From Rebecca billardiae RCC1528 (taxonomy: Eukaryota > Haptophyta), in NCBI GenBank assembly GCA_965240325.2, contig OZ251230.1:868001-932000 (forward strand): 64,000 bases of DNA, given 5' to 3'. The notes below the pieces were generated by a model. The model was given only the letters and a program-made list of their open reading frames with translations, searched no databases and had not been told where the DNA came from. Positions 39,301 to 49,210 of the stretch are shown here, piece after piece (position 1 is the first letter of the stretch; every line of letters starts with the position of its first letter). The translations under genes were made by a program, and so were the position numbers.

Positions 39301-40316
39301 CGGTCAGCGTGCGCCCGGTCGCGGCGCTGCGGCCTGCGGCGTCCACGCCAGTCGGGATGGCTGGCGCGAGCCCGGCCGCGGAGGCGAGCGGCGCGCGCGT
39401 GCCGCACGACGGGACGCGCGCGGCTGAGCGCGCCCCCGCCGCGGCGCGCGCGCCCGCACGCGCCGGCGCGCTCGGCACCGTGCGGCTGCTCGGGCTGCGC
39501 ATCGTGCGCGCTGCGGCGCGCGGGGCGGAGCGGCGGCGTGGCGGCGGCGGCGCCAGGCCCGAGCCAGGCGCTGGCGGGCACGCCGTCGTGCTGCGCGGCG
39601 GCGCGCTCAGCGTGCGCCAATGCTCGCTGACCTCCGCCGCGGGTGCGGGCCTGCTCGTGTCGTGCGCCGCGCGCGCGCGCGTCTCGCGCACGCGGCTGAG
39701 TGGTAGCGCCTTCCAGGGAGCCTTCGCCTCGGGCAAGGCGCGCGTGCGCCTCTCGCACTGCGCGCTGACAGCGAACGGCGCGGCGGCACTCGAGGCGCGC
39801 GGCGGCGCGCGCGTGCGCGCCCATGGCTGCCTGCTCGCCGACTGCGCCAAGGCTGGCATCTATGTGCACTCCTTTGGCGCCGTCCGCGCGGAGCGGTGCG
39901 AGCTTGCGCGCAACGCGTACGCTGGCGCGGAGGTGGGCGCGCGCGGGAGCCTGCTGCTCGCCGAGAGCCACGTGCACCACGGGCGCAAGGGCGGCGTGCT
40001 CGTGCTGGCCAGCGGCGAGGCGCGCGTGCAGCGCGCGCAGCTCTACTCGAACGCGCTCGCACACGTCGCCGTGCGCGAGTACGGCCACTGCGAGCTCGAT
40101 GAGTGCTACCTTGGCCTCGGCGGGGCCTCGGGCGTGTTCGTGAGCGACGGCGGCCGAGCGCGCGTGCGCGGGTGCTCGATCGTGCGCAACCGCGCGTTCG
40201 GCCTCGAGGCCGTGCGAGGCGGGCGGATCGATGCACGCGAGAACCTCGTCGATGGCAACGGGCATGACGATGATGATGAGTATGACGCTGCAGCTGCGGC
40301 TGATGATGACGCGTAG
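36309..40316 (+). CDS. TRM1 tRNA (guanine26-N2)-dimethyltransferase fused to a right-handed beta-helix region
   Basis: A single 1335-codon frame. Residues 1 to about 560 are TRM1, which dimethylates G26 of tRNA using SAM. Visible parts: FYNEDGVLQRDL, SAM motif LDAMSGSGVRAIRYA, VVANDAS, catalytic LDPFGSCAQLL and LLCASCTDMETLSG, DFYVRVVVRV, CxxC pairs (CAGC, CAPC) for zinc, then YYSLPSMARLL and the SLKTAAPALAVWAAL end. Low-complexity and acidic residues follow (GDDEEEDDDGNG). From about 880, repeated 23-25-residue rungs (SRTRLSGSAFQGAFASG, RAERCELARNAYAGAEV) form a parallel beta helix as in FBXO11/NosD proteins. The latter start with LCATLGDAVRRAAAADLILV. Two adjacent genes sharing an open frame cannot be excluded, as stops are rare in such GC-rich DNA. 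Confidence 0.75.
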   Translation: MAARREGAAVLHNLDGVFYNEDGVLQRDLTVLCLRVHARRASALRVLDAMSGSGVRAIRYAREVPGVAAVVANDASALAVDRIRTNARASGCPDGLIQPERGDAATCMYARPCAFDAVCLDPFGSCAQLLPAAVRCLRSGGLLCASCTDMETLSGAHADACAARYAVQPLDGARCGPELALRTLLACAARAAGEAGRRVVPLLAVAVDFYVRVVVRVEDEEVGGGWAGRGGGVQPARDAAGCSTSACDRAPDAAACDSADGPRASRPLAPTAAAALLVRLCAGCGTHRLQALGAELGDACAPCSVCDTPPGAAPPRPAAPVPRAAAEQAGDAAPQGLAPQWAGPYWAGALSSRPFVEAMLEELEAEERPRAPPAAPRSTLGSARQLRALLCALQAELGGGGGHAATAAASAPAAAGWEAAGRGGGGEAAGLMPARAEGGAGLDGAALYYSLPSMARLLWAGRCEHAAPPSGAHAVTDTRGAHADRCAAVVCPQWLDVRAALRRTGGGVHDATRSHACPQSLKTAAPALAVWAALAACMEARAAGAGAPLGQRPQRPQQPQQPQQGPGTPPRRPPQPTGAEAAAGQAEPGSWRGASVAALGAAPASAPASAPADAPTAARKRRKVAAPPACWMAAAPACSCAPPLPSSPVPEAPAQGAGERHAPPWAGTPAAEAAPQQAATAAAAASAVHAAGGEAGSSLAARVWARARAHDTRAQTGLGGELVVPIAPRCVEHGARTGRADPAHRAQHCEDPRAARRWLCTQGPGWDPPACPCARGAGSSTSGGDDEEEDDDGNGGDDGDGGNHGAEAAAHASRAASVPRTRHHRAPPERSESPALGGEGGALWLVCARGAGSGAAAQQPAPMPAALPRARLCATLGDAVRRAAAADLILVCSGVYHEQLHLGKPLTIASVEAAEACARSPARAWPAERAARCSGRQLLARALSPLPPLADASAECWACHGAAHAAPCTPGPPHGHRAPPVPPCAVTIVHRGRGDALAVSVRPVAALRPAASTPVGMAGASPAAEASGARVPHDGTRAAERAPAAARAPARAGALGTVRLLGLRIVRAAARGAERRRGGGGARPEPGAGGHAVVLRGGALSVRQCSLTSAAGAGLLVSCAARARVSRTRLSGSAFQGAFASGKARVRLSHCALTANGAAALEARGGARVRAHGCLLADCAKAGIYVHSFGAVRAERCELARNAYAGAEVGARGSLLLAESHVHHGRKGGVLVLASGEARVQRAQLYSNALAHVAVREYGHCELDECYLGLGGASGVFVSDGGRARVRGCSIVRNRAFGLEAVRGGRIDARENLVDGNGHDDDDEYDAAAAADDDA

Positions 40317-40405
40317 AGTCTATATATACATATATATATACATTGTATATGTATATATACACTGCTAGCTAGTGAATACGCGTACTACAGTCATTTCAAT
40401 AATAA
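40317..40405. repeat. TA-rich spacer after TRM1
   Basis: Interrupted TA/ATGTATA microsatellite directly after the stop codon, ending where element copy 2 begins. Confidence 0.7.
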
Positions 40406-42005
40406 TATGACCGCGTTCCGCGGTCCTTTTCCGTAGAACGAACGTAGTTCAGGGCCCGCGGTGGCGGTGCACCCTCCGTCGCAGTCGTCTATTGACAGAC
40501 CAGTTGCATATGCCCGTACAACTAGACTCCAGCGGCGCGCCGCCGCCCGCCGCGCCGGGCGGGCCCATTGCAGCCGCCGGCGCGGCGCCGATTGTGTACA
40601 GGCGGATGCGACGAGGCGTGATCGACGCATGAGCGCGACTCCACGTGCACACCAGGCCACGCGGAGCTGACAGCCAGGGAGCACGGTGCGGGGCCGCGGA
40701 TTCGTTCGGGCCGCTGCTGCTGACCGCTGTCCCCGGGGTCACCCCCCGCGCCGGCAGCGCCCGGGATGATGCACTGGTCCGAGTAGGGTTCGACCAGCGC
40801 CTGCGCGACGGCCGACAGGCGGGCGCGAGGCGTGATCGACGCATGAGTGCAACTCTACGTGCACGCCAGGCCACGCGGAGCTGACAGCCCGAGGGAGCAC
40901 GGTGCCGAGGTGCGAGGGCACCGGTGATCCGGTTCGCGCACTCGCCGCGCGTGCACGGGCAGCTGACACACCTCGATCAGGCTCGGCACGCGTTGCAGAG
41001 GCACGGCCAGCTCTGGGGACGTCACGCACCACCGTCGCCCGCGCAGCTCGTCCTCCTCGTAGAGTACCGTTCAGTTCCGAGGCGTAGCCCTTGCTCAGAG
41101 TCGACCGACGATGGACTCGGATCGTCGGCGCGCCTGCTCTCTCTCAATCAAGAAGAGTTCTGGGAGACCCCGGAAAGGCATGGCAAGAGCGGCGCGTGGT
41201 GAAGTCGAAGGCTCAGAGATCGATCAGTCCGGCATCAGGCGCCGCTGCCCCCGAGCTTGCGAGAGCCCGAACACAGGGCGGCGGCTGCGGCGCCGGCTCG
41301 CGGACGCGCCGGGGCCGCGCAAGGCCGCGCCGAGGCATCGACAGGGCGGCAGGGGCGGCGGGGGCGCGCGGAGTGAGCGGGGGCACGACGAACGCGATGT
41401 CGACGGCAGTCGGGACCCGCCGCAGCCGCGCGCTCCAGGCGCCATTCGCCGCGCGCACCTGCCCATCGCCGTCCTCACCCGTCGGTCGCTCGTGAGCCTC
41501 GTGCCCGTGGCTCGCCTCCAAACGCGGGCCGCCTCTGGTGGGCCGCCGCCCGGGGCCACGCGCGCGCCCAACCAAGTCCGTTCGCGTCAGATAGTATTGA
41601 GATATACGCCGAGCTTGATGGGCCCTCTGCTACTGACCCTTGCCTTGTCGGCTCCTGATACAGATAGGGCGCGATTGAATGGTTGATCAACTGATTCAAG
41701 GGACGTACATTGTCACATCGGTTCGCGGCAATCTCACTATCAAACTAAATCGCTCGTAACGAACCGTTACGTTAAAGTCACGGCCGCTCACGTCCCGTCC
41801 ATCGATTGAATAGGGGAATGTCGTGGACGCGGTTATTTCTCCGTAATGCATGTGTAGAGAGGGTCTCAAAAATCGAAACTCGGTCACCGCCAGCCCTAAA
41901 AATCGCCCCCCGTCCCTTTTTTCTTGATCAAAGATCTTTTTGAAACGTGGTTAGGGCCCACGGAGCGGGCTCCACGCTGCGCGTTCCGCCCTGCACCGCG
42001 GGCCA
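40406..42005 (-). mobile_element. Repeat element family 1, copy 2 (~1.6 kb)
   Basis: The left terminus at 40406-40461 (TATGACCGCGTTCCGCGGTCC) and the conserved right part from about 41713 to 42005 match the other copies. Cargo includes a duplicated block of about 80 bp (40605-40690 and 40827-40905, both with GAGGCGTGATCGACGCATGAG). A segment at about 41330-41470 is related to the cargo of copy 4 and to 16413-16972. No intact gene is inside. A one-base difference shifts the conserved ATG-initiated frame in this copy. Confidence 0.75.
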
Positions 42006-42100
42006 TAATATATATATATACTGTTAGCTGCTACTAGCTTACCTCTACTTCTGCTAGCGCAGCTATATATACTCTGAGTGGTTACTCTCTTATTGGCCGT

Positions 42101-42226
42101 GTTAGAGGAGTTGATGAAGACCCGCGAAAGCAGGACTGACGATGCGAGCTATTCGCGCGGTTCGCGCGACGAACCGAATAATAGCTCATCAGTCGTTTTG
42201 ATGCGCGGGTCTTCAACTCCTCTAAC
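42101..42226. repeat. 126-bp imperfect palindrome
   Basis: GTTAGAGGAGTTGA..AGACCCGCG on the left and CGCGGGTCT-TCAACTCCTCTAAC on the right are reverse complements, continuing inward to GAGCTATT/AATAGCTC. The loop TCGCGCGGTTCGCGCGACGA is itself partly palindromic. The whole unit would fold into one long hairpin: a miniature foldback element or a small-RNA precursor. A short AT palindrome (42230-42260) follows. Confidence 0.75.
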
Positions 42227-42582
42227 ACTCTGAATATTGAATATATATATATATTCAATGTTGATCTGCATCTATTGCGCTGCTAGCTGATTAATCATCA
42301 CCGGAGCTTATTATAATATGATCGACGAACTATAATATGACTGCTCAGCTGTCGTCGTGATTGCGCATATATTATAATAATGCATGATGACTGATGATGA
42401 TGGTGAGCTTGTTGAGCAGGCAGCCAGGCTGCTGACAGATGGAATTGGATCGGATGACTCATGGCGGATCGAACCGCCGGGTCAGTCGTCCGCCTCGCCC
42501 CGTGCATATATATCTGCTCTACCGTTCCACGACCACAGCTCAAACCGGCGGGCCAGTCGTCGTCGTCGAATCAGACGAATAC

Positions 42583-43020
42583 AATAAGCCTGCCAGCCTG
42601 GCCGTTCTTCAACCCGCCGCGGAAAATTCGGCGAAGTTCGGCGAATAATCGATTCGCGGAGTCGCTCGCCAACGGGCCGTTCTTGAGCCCCCTCGCTCGA
42701 TTCGGATTCAGATTGTGTTTGGATCGCAATCCAGCGCCGCGCCCAAAATCGACGACGGACCATCGACCTCAATAGGATCTCGACCGATCCGACGAAAGTT
42801 GGGACGTGAATGATACGGATTCGTAAACTCAACTTTCGTCGTTGAACCCCTTCTTGTCCCCGGTACCGGTACCTGTTTTGTGGGTTCGGCGAATTTGCAA
42901 ACTGACGTCGCCGAGTCGGCGATTCGACAAATCCATGGCGACCCAATTACAAGAAATTCATTCGCCGAATCGCTCGCGGCGGGACCGTGAAGAACGGCCG
43001 GCTAATAAGGCAGCCTACTC
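42583..43020. mobile_element. Candidate MITE with ~50-bp inverted ends
   Basis: The left end (CTGCC..GGCCGTTCTTCA..CCCGCCGCG..ATTCGGCGAA, 42590-42636) is mirrored at the right (TTCGCCGAAT..CGCGGCGGG..TGAAGAACGGCC..GGCAG, 42961-43013). A second, internal inverted pair CGACGAAAGTTG / CAACTTTCGTCG sits at 42793-42842. There is no coding capacity. Only one copy is in the window, so mobility is unproven. Confidence 0.5.
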
Positions 43021-43858
43021 GCTGTAGTAGTAATTATTATTGTTCAGAATCCCCCGGGGCCGTCCACGCGGTGCCACTCACCAGCGCCGGCAGCGGCCCT
43101 CACTCCTCAGACCAACCGTGCCGGCCAGACATGAGACAGTGGCCGTCACCGTCCGAACGTCACCGTGGGCGTGGGTACTGGGTGGGACGGCCCGCGCCCG
43201 CGGGGCGTCTGCGGGGCACCTTCGGTCGGGCGTGACCTGGGAGGCCGGCCGCGTCGAGCGCGGGGGCCTCGCGCCTGCGTTCCCTGGCGGCCGCGGTGTA
43301 GTTACTAATAGTTATGGCAGTCGGACCGAGTAAGTGAGTTACAAGTCCGAGTCACTTCACTCCGACAGTCACTAGCTGTTATAAATTTATGAGCAGTATA
43401 CTGTAGGCTCCGTAATCGCGCGCCATCGGGTCAGCCCGCCAGTGTCTGTCGGCCAGTCACTTACTGGTAACTGGAGTCACTGATCTTAGTTAGGACAGAA
43501 GTGATGATGAGAATCTGAGCTGAAGAGACACGGCGCCTGCTCGATCCTCATCATTGCCTCCCCGGTGCCCGGCACTCCTGCCACCGGGGCACCGTCTCAC
43601 TCGGGCGCGGACTAGCGCCGGCGACGACCGTGGCCGTAGTACGACTGCTCATCTTTGCAGGCAGCCGCCGGAAGGAACTCCGTCCGCGGCGCGGGCGCGG
43701 CAGACACTCGGCGGGGCCATTGTCAACTAGCTATGCCGCGCCGTCCCGAATTGTTATTTAATACGACTATTCATATTGAATGCGGGCGGCACCAGGATCA
43801 GACGAATGGGACGATTGGGATTGATCTAATAATAAATGATCGGCTGACGAACAAAATG

Positions 43859-43889
<31 letters not shown>

Positions 43890-43987
43890 AAAGTATAGCT
43901 ATGAGTCAGGGGTACAGGAGTCACGACTCTCGGTGACGCGCAGTCAGGTGTCAGATAAATATGATTGGATGCTCGACCTCATGCTGG
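43021..43987. other. Convergent intergenic region, TA microsatellite, no gene
   Basis: Nothing recognisable except a TA repeat at 43858-43885, about 100 bp from the end of NOP16. Confidence 0.55.
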
Positions 43988-44440
43988 CTACGCACTGCCA
44001 CCGTGGGCTCCTTGTGCCTGCTCATTGAGGTGTGCAATGGTCGCGTTGTAGTAGTCGACCAGCTTGTGCAGCTGCGCGGGCGTGTTCTGCCACATGTTGA
44101 GCTTGCGATCACGTGCCATGCGCTCGCAGTCGTTCCCGTACTTCTTCACGAGAGGCCTCACCTCAGCCATCTTGTCCTCGGGCATCGGAAGGAATTTCTT
44201 CGGCTTCAGCTCCGGTACTTCCTTCTCAATGATGCTTGGGCCCTTGCTCGCCGCGCGTGAGCTGTGATTTGCGTCAGTCGCGATCCCCAGCGAGCCATAG
44301 TTCTGCTGCAATGTCTGCCGCCGGTTCCATCTCGCCACCCTCGTGCTGGCGAAGAAGCCTGGGGAGACATGCTTGGTCGCTGGCTTCGCTTTCACCCTCA
44401 CCTTCGCGCTCGCAGCCCGGCGAGCCTTTTTCTTCGCCAT
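43988..44440 (-). CDS. NOP16: Nucleolar 60S ribosome-biogenesis protein NOP16
   Basis: 150 aa from the ATG at 44440 (MAKKKARRAA). It acts in maturation of the large ribosomal subunit in the nucleolus. The basic N-terminus (KKKARRAASAKVRVKAK) is the usual nucleolar signal. WNRRQTLQQNYGSLGIATDAN matches the conserved middle. The diagnostic C-terminal block is KKYGNDCERMARDRKLNMWQ followed by NTPAQLHKLVDYYN. The length is slightly shorter than in yeast or human. Head-to-head with a DUF1295 gene. Confidence 0.9.
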   Translation of the reverse strand: MAKKKARRAASAKVRVKAKPATKHVSPGFFASTRVARWNRRQTLQQNYGSLGIATDANHSSRAASKGPSIIEKEVPELKPKKFLPMPEDKMAEVRPLVKKYGNDCERMARDRKLNMWQNTPAQLHKLVDYYNATIAHLNEQAQGAHGGSA

Positions 44441-44555
44441 CGTGGACGACGCGTCGAGCCACACGGACAGGCGAAAGCGGCGCCCCCGTGACGACGAATC
44501 CTGCTGCGAGCGCGGGAGCCCGGGACGCGGGGACGTCCTGGGTGGCCGGAGATTG
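44441..44555. promoter_or_regulatory. Divergent promoter, NOP16 / DUF1295 protein
   Basis: 115 bp between the two ATGs (44440 and 44556). No motif is identified. Confidence 0.4.
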
Positions 44556-45422
44556 ATGCCGTCGTCGATGTGGGCACCGCTGCTCGATGCACTCTGGCCG
44601 ACTCGGCACGTGGCGGCCCTTGCCTTCGCAATACAGTGGGTCGTCTTCGCGCTGCACGCGGGGCCACGGCAAAGTGAGCACTACTACGACCTCACGGGCG
44701 CGGTCACCTTCCACGCGTGCACGCTGGTGAGCTTCTTCACACACCCGGAGCAGAATCTCGGTGCGCGTGGCGCGAGGCAGCAGCTCGTGTCGCTGTGCAT
44801 CCTCATCTGGAGCGGCCGCCTCGGCGCCTTCCTCTTTGCTCGGATCAAGCGTGATGGTGCGGACCGCAGGTTCGCCCGCATCAAGAAGGTTCCACTGCTC
44901 TTCCTAGCGGCGTGGAACATGCAGGGCTCGTGGGTGTACTGTGTCGGCTTGCCCGCGTATCTGCTCAACACATGCGGCAGCCCTGCAGCACCGCTGGGCT
45001 GGGTAGACACTGTCGGGTTCGCTGTCTGGGCCATCGGCCTTGCGCTTGAGGCCATCGCCGACGCTCAGAAGGCGAAATTTCGTTCCGAGCCAAGGAACCG
45101 GGACACGTTCATTTGCACTGGCTTGTGGGCCATTTCGCGGCATCCCAACTACCTGTTTGACATTGTGCTGCACCTGGGCCTGGCGCTTGTCGCCTTCAAC
45201 GGCCTCCCTCCATCGCAGCGCATGTTCGCAGCCGTGGCGCCAGCCTTCACAGTCACGTTCCTCACGTGCATCTCTGGCATCCCTCCGCTTGAGAAGAGCG
45301 CTGCGAAGCGATGGGGTCACCTCGACGAGTACAAGATGTACGTGCGTGACACAGGTGTGCTCCTTCCACGCTTGAGCTCGCTCGTGGGTGTGCTGCACAA
45401 GCCGCATGCCCGGCGCATCTGA
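44556..45422 (+). CDS. DUF1295 / steroid 5-alpha-reductase-like membrane protein
   Basis: 288 aa from the ATG at 44556. An upstream in-frame reading would overlap NOP16 and is rejected. Multi-pass membrane protein (about six helices). The family signature near the C-terminus is clear: FRSEPRNRDTFICTGLWAIS followed by RHPNYLFDIVLHLGL, which corresponds to the NADPH-binding end of steroid-reductase-like proteins. An internal LVSLCILIWSGRLGAFLFAR is also typical. The substrate is unknown; isoprenoid/sterol or fatty-acid-related reduction in the ER is the family-level guess. Confidence 0.85.
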   Translation: MPSSMWAPLLDALWPTRHVAALAFAIQWVVFALHAGPRQSEHYYDLTGAVTFHACTLVSFFTHPEQNLGARGARQQLVSLCILIWSGRLGAFLFARIKRDGADRRFARIKKVPLLFLAAWNMQGSWVYCVGLPAYLLNTCGSPAAPLGWVDTVGFAVWAIGLALEAIADAQKAKFRSEPRNRDTFICTGLWAISRHPNYLFDIVLHLGLALVAFNGLPPSQRMFAAVAPAFTVTFLTCISGIPPLEKSAAKRWGHLDEYKMYVRDTGVLLPRLSSLVGVLHKPHARRI

Positions 45423-45665
45423 ACGCGCGGTTCTTCGATCTAGCTGATGACACGAGTACGACTCGTGCCGATGCGCGCACGACTCGAGACGGTTTTTTTC
45501 TTGCCGGCCTGCGTCTTGTCCGAAATACTCGACGCCGGGCAACTCGACCAGCTCGGCTCGGCCTGATGGCTCACGCCTCCGCCTCGGGCCGGAGTTCGGT
45601 CAGCGACCTCGGCGTGAGTAGCCGCGCGGCTGCCAAGACTAATTGAGCGCTTATTATAGCTATAG

Positions 45666-46963
45666 TATGACCGCGTTCCGCGGTCCTTTTCTGCATAGAA
45701 TCAACGCAGTTGGGGGCCCGCGGTGGCCGTGCAATCGCGGCTCTCCGCCGTAGTGGCAGTTCGCCAGTTGAAGTCGGTTCTGAGATGACTGAAGCTATAT
45801 TACTTATTAGTCCGACCGTCGCCCTGCCTGCGCGACCGCGAGACTCATTCACACTTCACACAATCACAGCAGCGGACCTGAGACCGCACCCGGCACCGGT
45901 CGTCAAATCGGACGTCCGTCTGACAACTAGCTGCCAAATGTCCAACTGGCTGATCAGCTCGGATCCGACCCGTCCGCGATCGTGCCATCGGCATCGGAAT
46001 TACTACTAGTAGCTGCCAAACTGTGTCCAACTCCAAGATGGCTGATCAGCTCGGATCCGACCCGTCCGCGATCGTGCCGAGTGAGTCGTGCCGCGGAGCT
46101 CGGAGTACTGAAGGAGTCGGGTGTGACAGCAGGGTGCTTTAGCGCTGCGGCCCGTGCCAGCCAACGACCAGACGTACTCTGGCCACTTGACCCGTTGCAC
46201 GGGTGAGTGACCGTACGCCCTGCCTAGTGCCTACCGCGCGCGCCGCGCGACCGGCGACTCGGGGTGATGGAGAGCGGATGGCGACAGCAGCAGCAGTCCT
46301 CATGAAGACGATGAAACTGGCGGCACGGGTGCACGAGGTGGCAGGCGAAAGCGCGCCGACGAGACCGCATTTGACACACCTGAGCCGCACGCGCGTGCCG
46401 TCGCCGAGCCGGGCGAGCGCTGCAAACGCGCAACCGTACCGCGCGCGCCACGACGGCGCGGCACTAGCTGATGCAGGCCGTACTGCCGGCACTGCTTCTG
46501 CGATCATGCGCCACGGTCGCAGCTGACTGCGTGAGCAGCAAGCGGGAGGCGGGTCCGGAGGCACGTGCAGGCGCCGTCCCGCATATCCGCCATCGCCCAT
46601 CGTGCCGGGGCACGTCACCTCCGACGATCCGGATGTGGCCCAGTCCGGACGTCACGCAATCCGGGAAGACGAGTACGATTCGCTCGTAACGAACCGTTAC
46701 ACTAATGTCACGTCCAGCTGACGTCCAGATCGCACTTTACTTAAGGGAATCAGCTGGGCGCGGTTTTTTTGGCCTGATAGACCTCTCAATGCGATCTCAA
46801 AAACTCGAAACTCGGTCTCCGCCAGCCCTAAAAATCGCCCCCCGTACCTTTTTTTCCGCCGCCCCCCGTCCCTTTTTTCTTGATCAAAGATCTTTTTGAA
46901 ACGTGGTTCGGGCCCGCTGGTGCGGGCTCCACGCTGCGCGCTCCGCCCTGCACCGCGGGCCAT
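45666..46963 (-). mobile_element. Repeat element family 1, copy 3 (~1.3 kb)
   Basis: Left terminus 45666-45723 (TATGACCGCGTTCCGCGGTCC); conserved right part 46681-46963 starting CGCTCGTAACGAACCGTTAC. Cargo holds a duplication of about 89 bp (around 45928 and 46009, both with GCTGATCAGCTCGGATCCGA). On the reverse strand it holds a frame with RYGCAFAALARLGDGTRVRL, which looks coding but is unrecognised. The right part contains a small internal duplication of the CCCCCCGT..CCTTTTTT motif. Confidence 0.75.
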
Positions 46964-47518
46964 TATTAAGCGGCACTGCCAGCACGGATTCACGGGGCAC
47001 CGGACCGCCGGCGCAGGCGTGAGGCGACGCGATGAGTAAATAGTAATCATCATCGGCATGGCAGGCCATGGCTGACTACTAATTCCTGCGGAGCAGGCGC
47101 ATATCATATCATGCAGCAGCATGACGACTGTCGATCGACACGGCCATATCACTCATTCACTGCCGCCCGGGCGAGAGTGTGCCTCCGACGGCGCCGCGGA
47201 CACGAGTCCCGTCAGCCGGCTGCCGGGCCGAGTAACTAAGGCTTCAGTCTGTAACGTCGGTCACCGTCGACGGTCCGGGTCGTCCGGGTATTATTGTATA
47301 ATAATATCGCGCGCCTACTAATACTTGTCGGCCGGCGATGATGAATCTGATGACGATTCGCGGACTAACTGATGAGCTCGTACACCGGCTCGGAGTCTAC
47401 TCGCGCACTGCTGTCTGCGCCGAGCCGCCCGTTGCCGTTGGCTGATACTGATGATCGATGACGTAGCGGGCGGTAGCAGTTATAATACAATTTTAGTCGT
47501 AATTTTAATACATCGATT
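46964..47518. other. Intergenic region, no gene seen
   Basis: AT-richer than the genes, with no domain-bearing frame. It separates element copy 3 from the decayed repeat at 47519. Confidence 0.5.
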
Positions 47519-48200
47519 ATGGCGCACGCCCCCCCCCCGAAAGGTCTGAGCGTGAGCGAAAGCCGGGGGGGCGGCGCACGTGCTCCGCAAAATCAAAAAA
47601 GAGGATGCGCGCAGGATTTGGGGGATTTTTGTAGGTGGATTTAGGTGTGAGACCGCAGCATAGAGACCCCATATCGCTGCTCGTGATTGCGTTTGTACTG
47701 CTGCTCCTTAATCCTTGGATAGTAAGTAATAGAAGAAATCGGAATCAAATAGTAGGACGAAGTCATCTCTGATACCATTCTGATAGTCAAGATTCGTGTG
47801 TTGAACTGACCATAAAAAAGGTGAGATATCGAACTAATTCTCTGGATAGCTGTTCACTCCTCAGATTCATCAAAGCGACGCGATATGGTATTGCGCGGGT
47901 AGCTTGAATCGACGTTCCCGCGCGCCCTGGCCTTCTTGGCCTAATGTGGGTGGCATTCGACGTACCTCTATCTGCGAGGATTAACAGCTCTCTGAAAACG
48001 AGTGTGTCCTGGACAGCTTGAAAGGGGAAATCCAAATTTTGCGGTTTTAACCCAAGATTCTCATGCCCATATTCAGCATGAGTAGTCATAGGACAATTCA
48101 TCGGTGAACAGAATCAAGAAGCCTGGCTTCTTGATATCGAGATCCGATTCACAAAGCCAATCAGCGTGGTCTCCAACTGGCTTGTTAATCACCTGTAAAT
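47519..48200 (-). pseudogene. Decayed coding repeat P, copy 1 (inverted partner at 54865-55505)
   Basis: Read on the reverse strand it matches 54865-55505. The first half reads GDHADWLCESDLDIKKPGFL followed by ILFTDELSYDYSC and a stop. A second frame then continues YGHENLGLKPQNLDFPFQAV and QDTLVFRELLI. So the ancestor was one protein that has been frameshifted. The end carries a C-run hairpin (CCCCCCCCGAAAGG..AAAGCCGGGGGGGC). It is clearly lower in GC than the host genes. The family is not recognised; an element-borne or virus-derived gene is possible but unsupported. Confidence 0.55.
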
Positions 48201-48299
48201 TGTAAAGGTGATTAGTGATCACCCGCGTGATGTGATTATTGTGAGCAGCCTGAAACCATAATAATAAGCGCGAGTTGCGAGTCGTGAACCGTCACTTTT

Positions 48300-49210
48300 A
48301 AAATCGGACCCCCGTGCGAGGCGTCACGTGCCGCGCCACACCACGCGCCGCACGCCGACGCGCCGACGCTGCGCGCGTACGAGGTGGCGCAGCTGCTGCT
48401 CGAGGTGATTGCGCACTGCGCGCTCGACCCCGCCGAGCCCGCCGCGTGCGCCACCGCACCGCGCCCTCGTGGCGGACGGCGGCGCCCGGCGTGAGTGACG
48501 GCGTCCGCCGGGCCGCCGTGGGCGATGGCGCGCGGCGCGTGACCCGACGTACGCGGCGGCGCTCGGCCGTGCGGGCGCGCTCGCGCGGCTATGGACTCGC
48601 TCGAGGGAGCGCTGTGCGCGCTCGCCAAGCCGCCGCTGCCCGCCGCCGCCGCAAGCCGCAGGCCGCTCGCGCGCCGCGGCCGCGGCGAGGCGCGCCGGCG
48701 GCGGCGGCGTGGCGCGCTGCGGAGGCGCCGCTGCTGCCGCCGCGCGCGGCGCAGCGGCTTCTCGCGCAGTGGTCGGGCGCGGCGCTGTGGCTCGCACCAC
48801 TGCACCGCGCCCTCGTGGCGGACGGCGGCGCACGCGGCCGCGGCCGTGTGGGCGATGGCGCGCGGCGCGCGACCCGCGGCGCTCGGCCGTGCGGGCGCGC
48901 TCGCGCGGCTATGGACTCGCTCGAGGGAGCGCTGTGCGCGCTCGCCGAGCCGCCGCTGCCCGCCGCCGCCGCAAGCCGCAAGCCGCTCGCGCGCCGTGGT
49001 CCTGGCTGAGGCGGGCGGCGGCGGCGCGGCGCGCGCCGCGGAGGCGCCGCTGCTCGGCCGCCGCGCGCGGCGCCGAGCGGCTTCTGCCTTCTCGCGAAGT
49101 GGTCGGGCGCGGCGCTGTGGCTGCTCTGCGCGCAGCGCGGCTGCGCACACAACGCGCGTGCGAGCTCGCGTGCACCCCCGGCGCCGCCGCCCGGCTGTCG
49201 GATCTTAGTT
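48300..49210 (+). pseudogene. Array of duplicated, degraded gene fragments
   Basis: A block of about 120 bp containing GGCTATGGACTCGCTCGAGG occurs at about 48568-48690 and 48879-49000, and further pieces are partly repeated. Short peptides look coding (LRAYEVAQLLLEVIAHCALD near 48361-48420; LLAQWSGAALWLAPLHRALV near 48757-48815). They lie in different frames with no open path between them. Very high GC and alternating GCGC. Interpreted as broken tandem copies of an unidentified gene; intronic structure cannot be excluded. Confidence 0.35.

Noticed and set aside
36111-40265. 1384-codon reverse frame opposite TRM1
   Set aside because: Shadow of the TRM1 fusion frame in GC-rich DNA; composition is Arg/Ala/His-rich with no domain.
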